A stretch of DNA of 64,000 nucleotides from an uncultured Kineothrix sp. (GCA_910587275.1 CAJUMD010000006.1:1-64000), one strand, 5' to 3'. Shown: positions 9,390 to 18,359, numbered from the stretch's first letter. Translations and numbers: made by a program. The notes: a model not told the origin generated them from the letters alone.

Positions 9390-9935
9390 CTACTGTTCCA
9401 TCTGCCTGCCAAGAAAACCCGCAGCGGAAAGAACCAGCTTCTGCTCCACTTCGCCCATTTTAAACTTATCATCGTTTTCCACCAGTATTACGGAACCGAT
9501 GACATCGCCCTCACAGATAATGGGACTGATGGCCTGATGCACATATTCTTCCCCGTTCCCGTCGGAGATGGAAATAAAATTGCGCTCCCCTTTGGATGCC
9601 ATTACCGTCTCACGGTTATTAATTTTGTCCTCCAGCTCATTGCTCAATCCCTTTCCCATCATATTCTTGTAACCGCCCGAAACCGCGATAAATTGGTCCC
9701 TGTCGGTAATCAGCGCCGTGTGCCCGGAAACCTGTGCAAGGCTTTCCGCATACTGCTTGGCAAACGTACTCATTTCACCGATGGGGGAATATTTCTTCAA
9801 TATAATCTCCCCCTCCCTGTCGGTGAATATTTCTAACGGATCACTCTCCCTGATGCGCAGTGTCCTCCTGATTTCCTTCGGTATGACGATGCGTCCCAAA
9901 TCGTCGATTCTCCTGACAATTCCTGTTGCTTTCAT
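9390..9935 (-). CDS. spoVT: Stage V sporulation protein T (AbrB-family regulator)
   Basis: This is a transcription regulator of forespore genes. The 181 residues have the two-part SpoVT layout. An AbrB-type swapped-hairpin DNA-binding domain comes first (MKATGIVRRIDDLGRIVIPK, then EIRRTLRI) at about 1-50, and a GAF-like domain follows at about 55-178. The ATG at 9935 has GGAGGAAGG upstream. A sigma-G-like promoter at 10036-10064 fits the known forespore expression of spoVT in Bacillus. It stands just downstream of the first CotH/VTC/DUF4956 cassette on the same strand, but its own promoter makes shared transcription unnecessary. Confidence 0.96.
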   Translation of the reverse strand: MKATGIVRRIDDLGRIVIPKEIRRTLRIRESDPLEIFTDREGEIILKKYSPIGEMSTFAKQYAESLAQVSGHTALITDRDQFIAVSGGYKNMMGKGLSNELEDKINNRETVMASKGERNFISISDGNGEEYVHQAISPIICEGDVIGSVILVENDDKFKMGEVEQKLVLSAAGFLGRQMEQ

Positions 9936-10035
9936 AACTTTAATCCTTCCTCCATATCCTTTCTATTTTTCCTTACTTATTTTCTACTCGCAAATTACCG
10001 TATTGTGCTGCCTTCCTTCTTAAATAACACAGTAC

Positions 10036-10064
10036 TAGTATGTGGAAATATTGGATTAATATAC
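10036..10064 (-). promoter_or_regulatory. Candidate sigma-G/sigma-F promoter of spoVT
   Basis: On the minus strand GTATA (10060-10064), 17 bases, then CATACTA (10036-10042). Both boxes match the forespore sigma consensus. The leader would be about 93 bases. Confidence 0.65.
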
Positions 10065-10102
10065 CTTGCAACGAGGAATTCCTGTCATGTTTTTTCTTAC
10101 AT

Positions 10103-10783
10103 TTATTTACCGTTTCTGATTTCCCCCTCCTGCCGCATCAGGGTAACATGGAGAACGCCTTCCACTTTTGAAACATCATCCGCCAAACTGCCGTATTCTT
10201 TCGCACGGATTTCCACAATCAGGTTTTCTCTCCCATCCGTAATACTCTTGGAATCCACACGGTACCGTTTCGCCGCCCCTTTAATGACAGACAGGACTGC
10301 TTCCTCACGGGCAATGCCGTCCATCTTAATGATTAAAAGCATGGGGCTTGCCGTCAGCGGCACAAGCTGCAGCGCAAACATGCCAAGTGTAACGGCAGCC
10401 GCAAGGATGACTGCCAGCTCATAAAGCCCTGCGCCGCATACAACCCCCGTTCCGACAGACCAAAACAGAAACAATAAGTCTTTCGGGTTCTTTATGGCAG
10501 TACGGAACCGCACAATAGACAGTGCCCCCACCATACCAAGGGAAATCACGAAATTCGACTGCATGGCGATGACGATTCCTGCAGTCACCACGGAAACCAT
10601 TGCCGCCGCTATGTTAAAATCCCTGTCATAAAACGTGTTTCCTGTCACCATGCGGTATATAAAGAAAAGATAAACCGCAAGCAGGAAAGTAATGCCCAAT
10701 GTCACCATGATTTTCGCCGTAGGAAAATCCGAGTAAGAAAATCCCTCCAAAACCGATTTTTTAATAATATCCCCGTAATTCAT
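10103..10783 (-). CDS. DUF4956 membrane protein, cassette 1
   Basis: The 226 residues carry about four hydrophobic segments (about 25-45, 58-76, 78-90 and 103-140) and a soluble C-terminal part (about 150-226) with an alternating pattern like a small alpha/beta regulatory domain. The block SLGMVGALSIVRFRT at 81-95 is identical in the second copy at 24693-25367. The start at 10783 is behind AAAGGATGGG; the frame is open 17 codons further. It is third in the order CotH, VTC, DUF4956, 25 bases after the VTC gene. The family is usually found beside VTC polymerases, so a role in placing or moving polyphosphate at the membrane is inferred, not shown. Confidence 0.9.
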   Translation of the reverse strand: MNYGDIIKKSVLEGFSYSDFPTAKIMVTLGITFLLAVYLFFIYRMVTGNTFYDRDFNIAAAMVSVVTAGIVIAMQSNFVISLGMVGALSIVRFRTAIKNPKDLLFLFWSVGTGVVCGAGLYELAVILAAAVTLGMFALQLVPLTASPMLLIIKMDGIAREEAVLSVIKGAAKRYRVDSKSITDGRENLIVEIRAKEYGSLADDVSKVEGVLHVTLMRQEGEIRNGK

Positions 10784-10808
10784 TTTTCCCATCCTTTGTG
10801 TGTATTTT

Positions 10809-11492
10809 TTATTGCAAAACATTTGCCAGACCATTTCTTACCATGCCGTATTTTGAAACGGACTGACGCCGCAGCATGCCAAAATCCATAGCGTGCAGAA
10901 GATATTCCGGCAGAAATTCATCATATTTCACTTCCAAAACATGCATTCCCTGCTGCATCACCGGAAGGAACGGAACCTTATCCCTTTCCAAAAACAATCC
11001 GGGCAGACCGCACCCCCTTACATCCGTATCAAAAGTAATACGGACATTTCCCACACTGCCTACCATGGCACACCTGTCATATTCCACAAGGCACACGGGC
11101 TTCATGCCCCTTAACTGCATAAGGCAGGACAGCTCCGCCGCCAAGCTGCCCTGTACCTGCGGTCTGTCTTCCGAAAGAAAATTCATACACTCTCCCGGCT
11201 GTATTTCCTCTTTTTCCTTCTTTGTCATTCCGTGCACTTTCACTTTCTTTTCCAAATGAATCCGCGCCGTACTCCCGTTATAAATACGCAGCCTGTACTT
11301 CGCGCGCCTGTCCACGCCCATTTCGTTTTCCCACAGGCAGGAATCATAAAAATCATCAAAATACAGACTTCTCACCGTGTAAAAACTCCCTTTTTGGTGC
11401 ACGTCATAGTTTAAAAAAGGCTCCAGCCGGTACCGGATTTTCTCAAGTCCCGCCCGTGTCATTTGGAATTTCAGTTCATGACGGTATTCCAT
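10809..11492 (-). CDS. VTC-domain polyphosphate polymerase, cassette 1
   Basis: The 227 residues make up a VTC catalytic tunnel domain, the fold that in yeast Vtc4 builds polyphosphate from ATP. Motifs in order: YRHELKF (3-9), RSLYFD (41-46), KYRLRIY (65-71), HLEKKVK (79-85), EYDR (137-140), RITFD (151-155) and EVKYDE (187-192). The basic residues and the acidic metal ligand of the tunnel appear intact. It has no membrane segment and no SPX domain, so it probably relies on the DUF4956 partner for location. It sits 30 bases after the CotH gene and 25 before DUF4956. Whether the product is polyphosphate or another anionic polymer cannot be told from sequence. Confidence 0.92.
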   Translation of the reverse strand: MEYRHELKFQMTRAGLEKIRYRLEPFLNYDVHQKGSFYTVRSLYFDDFYDSCLWENEMGVDRRAKYRLRIYNGSTARIHLEKKVKVHGMTKKEKEEIQPGECMNFLSEDRPQVQGSLAAELSCLMQLRGMKPVCLVEYDRCAMVGSVGNVRITFDTDVRGCGLPGLFLERDKVPFLPVMQQGMHVLEVKYDEFLPEYLLHAMDFGMLRRQSVSKYGMVRNGLANVLQ

Positions 11493-11522
11493 CTTTCACT
11501 GCCCATCCTTTCCCATATGGCT

Positions 11523-13238
11523 CTATCCGTTTTCCCCCAAAAGATTTCCTGCGACCCCAATCATATATTCCGACCGGCGTTTTAAGAAAAAACGGATATT
11601 TTCCGCGTTTTCCACAGCTTCCGCCCGAAGTTCCATCCCATGGAACCGGCGGTTGTTACAGCATACCGGCTCCAACATTTGCTCCAAATAATCATCTATA
11701 AACCGGTCCACTTTTTCCTCCGCATATACCTGCTCCGCAATATAAAGAAGACGTTCCGCAAACTGTTTCCGGAAATCTTCATTTTGAAACAGTGAGGCAA
11801 ACACACTGTCCACGGCAAGGACTTCCGCTAAAGTATCCGCTTCCACCCTGTCCATGGACAAACTTCCCGAATTGACGTCAAACAGCATCCAGCGCCAACG
11901 CCCGTCCGCATACCGGTCTCCCTGCACAATATTGCGCGACCTCCATGCTCCCTCGTTTTTTCCCGGCCAATCCCCGTACCTTCCGATGAAAATCTGCGCC
12001 GCATAATAATCGATATAACTGCACATATCAATCATATCCTGTGCCTTTTTAAAATTTTCCTCCAGTGTCATGTCATGTTCCGACAGAAACTTCCTCATTT
12101 CACGATATAAGCCAATTTCTTCCTCCCTGCCCTCCTCCAGTGCATCTTCCTTTACCATAACGACTTCATCCGGCGGTACGCCGTAATGGTCGCTGATATA
12201 ATCCGCGTTATAGCTTTCCGTCACGTAATAGGTGCCCCAATATTCCCCATCCAAAAATAAAACCGCAGGTTTAAAATACATGGTGCTGAAATCCAGCCCC
12301 GCCTCCATGGAGTGCACCAAATAATCCTTTACTTTATATGCCGAGTCGTCCGCCCCGGAAAAAATCACAAACTTATGGGGTCTTTCCCCCATACCGAAAA
12401 TATCCTCCGAGAACTCCCCGCTTCCCGCATATTCCACACGTGCATACACATTCAGGCTTTTTGGCGTTTTTCCCCTGCTTCCGCGTCCCTGTATCCGGAT
12501 TCCGCAGTCTTCCGACAGCAGAAGCTGTCCTGCCGCATCAAAAATTTCCACATGCGCCGGCCGTTCGGAATCCCTTCCCCGGCTCCTGTAATTGGCGTCC
12601 CACCACCACCAGCAGCTACGAAACGGTGTATCTTCCTTTGGAAGCAGTTTCCGGTATTCGTCAAAAATCCGCCCCGTCACGTAAATCCCCTTGTCATATC
12701 CGAACAGATTCTCCGGCTCCGTAATCAGGGAGACCGTCCACATCCCGTCATACCCCGTCTTTTTGCCAAACCCGACAAAGTAAGACCCTTCCACGGAATC
12801 CACGCAATTTCCATCTCCGTCAAAAGCCGCCGCCCTTACGATATTACACTTATCCACGGGAACATCCGGAGCCCGGTACCCGGGATTCTCGGACGCATAC
12901 ATCCCAATCAGATCCCCGTAAAATCCCGTTGACGTATCCGTTCTTGCGGAATACACGTTTTCATGCAGCGAAGCATCCTCCAGCCAAATTGCCCCGTCAT
13001 AAGGAATGGAATCCACCGTCGGTTCACTCCCATCCAAAGTATAAAAAATCCTGCAGCCCTCCGCCCCCTCTATCTCCAAAGAAAACGGGGTATCATAATA
13101 TCCCGCTTCTACGGAAAATTTAAGCTCCGATTTTTCGTCAAAATACAAAATGGAGCACAGAAAAGCAGCCAGTAAAAAGGACAACACGGCAAACTTCCCT
13201 TTTTCCGTCCGCCCCATCCAAAACAATTTCCTATCCAA
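11523..13238 (-). CDS. CotH-type kinase, membrane anchored, cassette 1
   Basis: The 571 residues begin with a cytoplasmic stub and a membrane anchor at about 16-32. A chitobiase-like beta domain (YTLDGSEP at 66-73) follows, then a CotH kinase domain from about 165. Kinase landmarks are IQGRGSRGKTPKSLN (249-263), GDWPGKN (422-428) and LFDVNSG (452-458). In the last motif the second acid of the usual DxD is Asn; copy 2 has DLD. CotH proteins phosphorylate proteins at the cell surface (known for spore coat); the extracellular position here is inferred from the anchor. It is the first gene of its cassette, with a promoter at 13299-13327. Confidence 0.93.
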   Translation of the reverse strand: MDRKLFWMGRTEKGKFAVLSFLLAAFLCSILYFDEKSELKFSVEAGYYDTPFSLEIEGAEGCRIFYTLDGSEPTVDSIPYDGAIWLEDASLHENVYSARTDTSTGFYGDLIGMYASENPGYRAPDVPVDKCNIVRAAAFDGDGNCVDSVEGSYFVGFGKKTGYDGMWTVSLITEPENLFGYDKGIYVTGRIFDEYRKLLPKEDTPFRSCWWWWDANYRSRGRDSERPAHVEIFDAAGQLLLSEDCGIRIQGRGSRGKTPKSLNVYARVEYAGSGEFSEDIFGMGERPHKFVIFSGADDSAYKVKDYLVHSMEAGLDFSTMYFKPAVLFLDGEYWGTYYVTESYNADYISDHYGVPPDEVVMVKEDALEEGREEEIGLYREMRKFLSEHDMTLEENFKKAQDMIDMCSYIDYYAAQIFIGRYGDWPGKNEGAWRSRNIVQGDRYADGRWRWMLFDVNSGSLSMDRVEADTLAEVLAVDSVFASLFQNEDFRKQFAERLLYIAEQVYAEEKVDRFIDDYLEQMLEPVCCNNRRFHGMELRAEAVENAENIRFFLKRRSEYMIGVAGNLLGENG

Positions 13239-13298
13239 TCAACCACCCCAAAAATGTATAACTTTTTTAGATAAATTAATATTTTGTGGAATTTTTTT

Positions 13299-13327
13299 AT
13301 TATATTACAATATTGTCAAAAAAGCAA
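13299..13327 (-). promoter_or_regulatory. Promoter of CotH/VTC/DUF4956 cassette 1
   Basis: On the minus strand TTGCTT (13322-13327), a 17-base spacer and a perfect TATAAT (13299-13304). The surrounding 13239-13440 is very AT-rich and holds no reading frame I would support. Confidence 0.65.
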
Positions 13328-13450
13328 GAAAGAGACAGGAACTATTTGGTGTTTTGACGAAATTTTTTTGTGGAAAAAGAAATTCAAAAAAGTATACCTT
13401 TTTAAAAATTTTCCCATTTATTATCAGATTATACTAATTATTTGTGCTAT

Positions 13451-13468
13451 CTGTATGGGACTGTACAT
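13451..13468. repeat. Family A end fragment
   Basis: CTGTATGGGACTGTACAT differs at three of 18 positions from the family A end CTGCATGGGGCTGTGCAT. It again stands just beyond a terminator T-run (13474-13478). No other part of the element remains. Confidence 0.55.
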
Positions 13469-13473
13469 AAAAT

Positions 13474-13499
13474 AAAAAGCGGGCAAAAGCCCGCTTTTT
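13474..13499 (-). terminator. Intrinsic terminator of the sugar ABC operon
   Basis: GCGGGC-TTTT-GCCCGC stem (13479-13484/13489-13494) followed by TTTTTATTTT on the minus strand, 19 bases beyond the last permease stop. The stem is flanked by A and T runs, so it could work both ways. Confidence 0.93.
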
Positions 13500-13518
13500 A
13501 CATACATTCATATTTTTC

Positions 13519-14325
13519 TTATTTCACCGCTCCGGTAATACCCTCTGCAAACGCATTTTGCAGACAGAAGAACACAATCGCCGTAGGAAGTGTACAAATC
13601 AATACCGCCAGCATCAACATGCCGTAATCCGTCACATAGCCCTGCGTCAGGTTCGCCACTACCATCGGCATCGTCTGGCTGTCGCTGTTGGTCATGATTA
13701 CCTTCGGCCAAAGGTAACTGTTCCATGCATTCATAAACGTAATGGTCATTGCCGCCGCATATGTGGAGCGCATCGTCGGTATGAACATTTGGAAGAATAT
13801 CCTCAGCTCCGAAAGCCCGTCAATTCTTGCCGCCTCCATAATGTCATGGGGGAACGACCGCGCGCTCTGCCGGAACATCATGATTAAGAACGGTGTGGAA
13901 ACCGTGGGAAGGATAAACCCGATAGTGGTGTTCAGCCAGCCTGCCGTGGAAATCATTTGGAATAACGGAATCAGGGTCGCCACGAAAGGAACCATCATCG
14001 CCAGCAGGATAATACTCATCACCGTATCTTTTGCCTTATCATGGTAAATCTCAAACCCGTAACCCGCAAGGGAGCTTACCACCAGCGAAATCAGGGTCAG
14101 GATGATGGAATACTTAAAGGAATTTCCCAAAGCCCTTCCGATGTTTTGGTTCGCCATCAGATTCTTAAAGTTCTCGATAAAATAGGTTCCCGGAATCAAC
14201 CGTCCGCTGACTACCTCAGCGCTTGTATTCGTAGCCGCACAGACCATCCAATATAACGGGAACACCGATATAAAGGATACGATGCACAAAAACAGGTACA
14301 TGCCAAATTTTTTACCCTTAGTCAC
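13519..14325 (-). CDS. Carbohydrate ABC transporter permease (MalG/MsmG type)
   Basis: An inner-membrane half of a sugar importer, 268 residues with six predicted membrane segments. The EAA loop reads EAARIDGLSELRIFF and contacts the ATPase. A GTG at 14325 follows AGGTGA at good distance; another GTG at 14334 lies inside that Shine-Dalgarno sequence, so I prefer 14325. The start overlaps the end of the MalF-type gene by 8 bases, so the two permeases are translationally coupled. No ATPase gene is present in the operon, so a shared MsmK-like ATPase elsewhere must power it. The substrate is probably an alpha-glucoside, from the nearby GH31 gene (inference). Confidence 0.94.
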   Translation of the reverse strand: MTKGKKFGMYLFLCIVSFISVFPLYWMVCAATNTSAEVVSGRLIPGTYFIENFKNLMANQNIGRALGNSFKYSIILTLISLVVSSLAGYGFEIYHDKAKDTVMSIILLAMMVPFVATLIPLFQMISTAGWLNTTIGFILPTVSTPFLIMMFRQSARSFPHDIMEAARIDGLSELRIFFQMFIPTMRSTYAAAMTITFMNAWNSYLWPKVIMTNSDSQTMPMVVANLTQGYVTDYGMLMLAVLICTLPTAIVFFCLQNAFAEGITGAVK

Positions 14326-15211
14326 GCTTATCACCTACTTTCATCTGCAGGAATGCCAAAATGGCAACCAATATCAAAATCAGGAAGGACATTGCCGCCG
14401 CATACCCGAAGTTCGGCACATATTTAAAGGACATATTGTATATGTAATGCGACATCGTAATGGATGCGTTGGCAGGTCCGCCGTCCGTCAGGTTCACCGA
14501 TTCATCGAACAACTGCAGCGTACCGTTGGTAGACATAATCGCCGTCAGCAGAATCGTAGGTTTTAACAGCGGCACCGTAATCCTGAAAAAAGTCTGTACT
14601 GCGGAAGCACCGTCGATTTTTGCCGCCTCGTAAACGGAATATTCAATGTTCTGCAGTCCCGATAAATAAAATACCATATTGTATCCCGTCCACCGCCAAA
14701 GAAGCGCTATAACAATGACAATTCTCGCACTCCAGGTATGGGTCAGGAAAGAATACGGCTGGTCCAGTATCCCCAAATTCACCAATACTAAATTAATAAT
14801 GCCGTTATTGGCAAACAAAGAACGGAAAATAACCGCATATGCTACCAAAGAGGTAGCGCAGGGAAGGAAAATCATGGTACGGAATATCCCTTTAAACCTA
14901 AGATGCTTGTTGTTTAGGATAGATGCCAAAATCAATGCAAAAATCAGCATGAGCGGCACCTGGATAATCAGGTAGAAAAATGTATTCTTAATAGACTGGA
15001 TAAATACCGCATCCTCAAACATCCTAATGTAATTCATTGCGCCGCACCATTCCATGGCAGCGCCCACACCGGATTTAAAAGATAACAGCAATGCCCTGAA
15101 CATGGGCACAAAACTCATGAAAAGAATCAAAAGCGCGCCCGGCGCCAAAAACGCCCATCCGGTCAGGTTGTGTTTCTTACTCAGTGTCATTTTTTTCGAT
15201 GGCTTGCTCAC
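14318..15211 (-). CDS. Carbohydrate ABC transporter permease (MalF/MsmF type)
   Basis: The second permease, 297 residues. A short basic N-terminus precedes WAFLAPGALLILFMS, typical of MalF-like CUT1 permeases, and the EAA loop is YEAAKIDGASAVQTFF. A GTG start at 15211 is supported by AGGAGGGGG. It lies between the binding-protein gene, 126 bases upstream with an attenuator-like hairpin, and the overlapping MalG-type gene. It forms a heterodimeric channel with that product. Confidence 0.95.
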   Translation of the reverse strand: MSKPSKKMTLSKKHNLTGWAFLAPGALLILFMSFVPMFRALLLSFKSGVGAAMEWCGAMNYIRMFEDAVFIQSIKNTFFYLIIQVPLMLIFALILASILNNKHLRFKGIFRTMIFLPCATSLVAYAVIFRSLFANNGIINLVLVNLGILDQPYSFLTHTWSARIVIVIALLWRWTGYNMVFYLSGLQNIEYSVYEAAKIDGASAVQTFFRITVPLLKPTILLTAIMSTNGTLQLFDESVNLTDGGPANASITMSHYIYNMSFKYVPNFGYAAAMSFLILILVAILAFLQMKVGDKRD

Positions 15212-15244
15212 AGGGAACCCCCTCCTTTTCCGCCTTTTATAAAA

Positions 15245-15272
15245 GGGGAACAGTCTGTGAAAACCATTCCCC
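15245..15272 (-). terminator. Intercistronic hairpin between binding protein and permeases
   Basis: On the minus strand GGGGAA (15267-15272) pairs with TTCCCC (15245-15250), followed by TTTTAT. Placed after the binding-protein gene, it could reduce read-through so that the binding protein is made in excess, a common arrangement in such operons. Confidence 0.5.
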
Positions 15273-15337
15273 CTGTGTCAGAAATGCTTTATTGCTTCAT
15301 TCTATTTCATTTTCAGCCTTTGTCCGTATTTCCCCGC

Positions 15338-16723
15338 TTACTTGCCCATATTGAAGTTTACGGTACTTTCCGCCGTGTTCAATTCCGTTGCAATGTCGGA
15401 ACCGCTGATGTAATTCGTAATTGCCGTCGCTACGGCGTCACGTGCTTCGTAGTAGTAAACGCCCGTAATATTGGAAGGCACTTTCGTGGAAAATTCCACA
15501 ATCTTAGCGGATACTGCATCGCCGCCAAAGAACTCATTGGGAATCCCGTAAGCATCGGAATCACCTGCCGGAGCCCATGTTGCCAGTGCGCCGCTGGGAA
15601 GGATGTTGTCATATAATTCCGTGCTGCCTGCAAATGTGCTCTTAAGGAAATCAAAAGCGAGATCCGTATTCTTGCAGTTTGCAGTTACTGCCCAGGAAGA
15701 ACCGCCGTTGTTGGAGTAGTTGGTAGCGCCGGATGCACCTACCAGGCTGGGCATATTGGTAATCGCCCATTTCCCGGACTGGTCCGCAGCCGTCTGAATG
15801 GAAGCCATGATCCAGCATCCATTGATAGTGCCTGCCACGTCGCCGCTTACGAAAGAGCCTACGTATTCATCCCAACTGTTTACTTCCACCAGTACGCCCG
15901 AATCTTTCAAAGCCTTATAGGTTTCCATAACGATTTTCAAAGTATCATTGTTCACGATGTTTGCGGTACCGTCTTCGTTAAACAAAGAAGATCCTGCGGA
16001 CTGCATCATCATCATAATCAGGTCACACTCGCCTGCCTGCATGGAGATGAGGGGCTTGCCGGTTGCTTCCAGCACCTTTTTACCGTTTTCAATGTATTGA
16101 TCCCATGTGATATCCGTAAAATCCGCTACGGTCAGTCCCGCCTGCTCCAGCATATCGGTACGGTAGCATCCGACTACGGCGCCGTTATCAAAAGGAACCC
16201 CGTAGTTCTTGCCGCCCACTACGGAATATGCGGTTTTACCTGCTGCAAACGAGGAATAATCCACACCGCTTCCCGTGATATCCAAAAATGCACTGGGGAA
16301 ACTGATAACGTTTTTCTGGAATGCATTATCCTGCATCAGTAAGATATCCGGCAGGGTACTCAAATCATTGGAGGTAGCCGCCGTCGTTATCTTCGTTTGG
16401 ATGTCCTCCCAAGGGGTTTCCACAACGTTGAGTTTGAAATTCGGGTGATCTTTCTGGTAAACCTTCTCCGCTTCATACATGGCATTTAAGTTGAATGCCG
16501 GATCCCAGCACCATACGGTCAGGGTTTCATCCCCTCCTGCCGCTGCGTTGTCCGTGGATGCCGCCGCATTGTCCGCAGAAGCTGCCGTGTTATCCGTGGA
16601 TTCCGCTCCCGTATCGGCAGGTGCGTTCGTTGCAGCGCTGTCGTTGCCGGATCCGCCGCATCCTGCCAGCATGGCAGCAACCATGGTACCTGTCAGTAAA
16701 AGTGACAAAAGTTTCTTTTTCAT
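15338..16723 (-). CDS. Sugar-binding lipoprotein of the ABC importer
   Basis: This is the extracellular receptor, 461 residues, with a lipoprotein signal peptide and lipobox LAGC (Cys22). A flexible Ala/Asp/Ser/Thr-rich linker with repeated TDNAAAS-like units follows (about 25-65), then a family 1 solute-binding fold starting TLTVWCWDPAFN. The start follows AGGGAGG. It is the first gene of the operon with the two permeases, under an extended -10 promoter at 16852-16860, and the AraC gene next upstream is the likely regulator. The sugar cannot be named from sequence. Confidence 0.95.
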   Translation of the reverse strand: MKKKLLSLLLTGTMVAAMLAGCGGSGNDSAATNAPADTGAESTDNTAASADNAAASTDNAAAGGDETLTVWCWDPAFNLNAMYEAEKVYQKDHPNFKLNVVETPWEDIQTKITTAATSNDLSTLPDILLMQDNAFQKNVISFPSAFLDITGSGVDYSSFAAGKTAYSVVGGKNYGVPFDNGAVVGCYRTDMLEQAGLTVADFTDITWDQYIENGKKVLEATGKPLISMQAGECDLIMMMMQSAGSSLFNEDGTANIVNNDTLKIVMETYKALKDSGVLVEVNSWDEYVGSFVSGDVAGTINGCWIMASIQTAADQSGKWAITNMPSLVGASGATNYSNNGGSSWAVTANCKNTDLAFDFLKSTFAGSTELYDNILPSGALATWAPAGDSDAYGIPNEFFGGDAVSAKIVEFSTKVPSNITGVYYYEARDAVATAITNYISGSDIATELNTAESTVNFNMGK

Positions 16724-16851
16724 GTTCTTTTCCTCCCTGTCTTATAATTGGAACACATGGCATAAACGGAAACCGTCTGCCTAAATTTACATAATCAGGC
16801 AAATTGTGTAAAATGTACATTTTTTCCGTTTTTTCACACGTCCATGTGTGC

Positions 16852-16860
16852 ATTATATCA
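16852..16860 (-). promoter_or_regulatory. Extended -10 promoter of the sugar ABC operon
   Basis: TGATATAAT on the minus strand is a TGn-extended perfect -10. No good -35 is seen, which is usual for this promoter type or for activator dependence. The roughly 120-base leader holds the hairpin ACGGTTTCCGT between GGCA and TGCC arms. Confidence 0.55.
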
Positions 16861-16896
16861 ATTTTTTTATGAGATATGTTTTCATATCCAATCATA

Positions 16897-16940
16897 AAAA
16901 GAGCATTTTCGACCATCTAAGTGACTGAAAATGCTCTTTT
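16897..16940 (-). terminator. Terminator of the araC-family gene
   Basis: A perfect 14-bp stem (16897-16910 with 16927-16940) followed by TTTTTATG on the minus strand, 33 bases after the stop codon. It separates the regulator from the ABC operon promoter. Confidence 0.93.
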
Positions 16941-16973
16941 CTGTGAATTGTCCGGAAAAATATATACAAACTG

Positions 16974-17930
16974 CTACCAGCCTTTTCTTGCCGTTACGTT
17001 TAGGTTCAGCATTTTTCCCTGATAGTTTCCGCTGTTCTTTTTATACTGGTAAGGGGACGTTCCGATAATCTTCTTAAAATTCCGGTTAAAGGTGGAAACT
17101 GTCGTATATCCCACTTTCACCGCCAGTTCTTCCATGGAATAATGGGTTTTCTGCATCATCTCACATGCCTGCTGCACCCGCGTCAGGTTAATGTACTCCA
17201 CCGGGGTCATGTTCATATATTCCACGAACAGGCGGCGGAAATGGGTTTCGCTCAGATTACAGCAGTCTGCCAAAGTTTCCAGCTTTATGTTTTCCATGTA
17301 ACGCTTGCTGATATACTCCAGTGCACCGGAAATATGGTATATTCCGCCCCGCTGGGGAAAGTGTTCCGTTTCCTTGTCTCCCGCCGTATCCGGCACATCC
17401 TCCTGACGGGCAAGCGCCATTAAAAGGGAATGCATCAGTCCCCTGATGCACTCTCCCGCATACCGTTTCCTGTGGCGGCATTCCTCCATAACGATGCGGA
17501 CGATACCCACCAGTTCTTCATTTTCCCCTTTTGCATAGCAGCGCCCGGCGGTATTCACCAGCTTTTCTATCTTCTTCACAAACATCCTTCTTGTCGGGTA
17601 AATATCATTTAATACCATCTCCGGGTCGAAAAAGATATATTCCCAGTAACTCTTGGTATCCTCCTTACTTATGGTCGTATGGGGATAATTCCTCGGGATC
17701 ACCGTCAACATGCCGGTCTCATAAGGAATATCCTTCCCGTCCAGTGTTACCGTGCCTTCCCCATCGATGCAGTACCCGATTTCCATTAAGTTGTGAAAAT
17801 GGAAATACGGTGTATCATGTCCGTAATCCCGTATCCAGCTCGGACCAATCAGAGGCAGTACCAGTTCCCCTTGCGGCACTTCGTAAAAACGCAGCTGCAG
17901 CTCCTGTTTCTTTTTGGATGCCAAATCCAT
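16974..17930 (-). CDS. AraC-family transcription regulator
   Basis: The 318 residues hold an N-terminal cupin-like sensor (FHFHNLMEIGYCIDGEG and PRNYPHT, about 40-85) and a C-terminal double helix-turn-helix (about 200-300) with NLSETHFRRLFVEYMNMTP and VGYTTVSTFNRNFKKIIGTS. The start at 17930 has GGAGGG very close by. It stands between the GH31/Spx-like genes and the sugar ABC operon on the same strand. The best guess is a sugar-responsive activator of that operon and perhaps of the GH31 gene; this is context only. Confidence 0.94.
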   Translation of the reverse strand: MDLASKKKQELQLRFYEVPQGELVLPLIGPSWIRDYGHDTPYFHFHNLMEIGYCIDGEGTVTLDGKDIPYETGMLTVIPRNYPHTTISKEDTKSYWEYIFFDPEMVLNDIYPTRRMFVKKIEKLVNTAGRCYAKGENEELVGIVRIVMEECRHRKRYAGECIRGLMHSLLMALARQEDVPDTAGDKETEHFPQRGGIYHISGALEYISKRYMENIKLETLADCCNLSETHFRRLFVEYMNMTPVEYINLTRVQQACEMMQKTHYSMEELAVKVGYTTVSTFNRNFKKIIGTSPYQYKKNSGNYQGKMLNLNVTARKGW

Positions 17931-17996
17931 ACCCTCCAGTCCCGGTTCCGTTTACCCTTTGTCGGCGGTTTCCCGTTCTTTGTCAGCTTTCTTCCT

Positions 17997-18359
17997 TCAG
18001 CCCTGTTTCAACGCTTCTTCCCATTCCTGTTCCTTAAATCCCACCAGCACCCTATCCTGCGTCACTGCCAACGGACGTTTCACCAGCATACCGTCCGTGG
18101 CAAGCAGCATATATTTTTCTTCCAACGTCATGGATGGGAGTTTCTCCTTTAACTGCATTTCCTTATATAGTATTCCGCTTGTATTGAAAAAGCGTTTGAT
18201 GTCAAGCCCGCTCTTTTCATGCCACTGTTTCAGTTCTTCCGCCCCTGGGTTGTCTTCCCTGATATGCCTGCCGGTATAAGCGATGCCGTTTTCTTCCAGC
18301 CACTTACGCGCCTTTTGGCAGGTCGAACATTTGGGGTATTCCACAAAAAGTACTTCCAT
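17997..18359 (-). CDS. Spx/ArsC-family thioredoxin-like protein
   Basis: The 120 residues form an ArsC/Spx fold. A CSTC motif at 11-14 keeps both cysteines of a CxxC redox switch, and RPLAVTQDRVLVGF holds the cis-proline region. Such proteins are either arsenate-reductase-like or RNA polymerase-binding regulators of the Spx/MgsR type; the CxxC favours the second but does not prove it. The start at 18359 follows GGAAGGA; the frame is open 16 codons further. Neighbours are the GH31 gene (51 bases upstream) and araC (66 bases downstream). No ars genes are nearby. Confidence 0.85.
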   Translation of the reverse strand: MEVLFVEYPKCSTCQKARKWLEENGIAYTGRHIREDNPGAEELKQWHEKSGLDIKRFFNTSGILYKEMQLKEKLPSMTLEEKYMLLATDGMLVKRPLAVTQDRVLVGFKEQEWEEALKQG

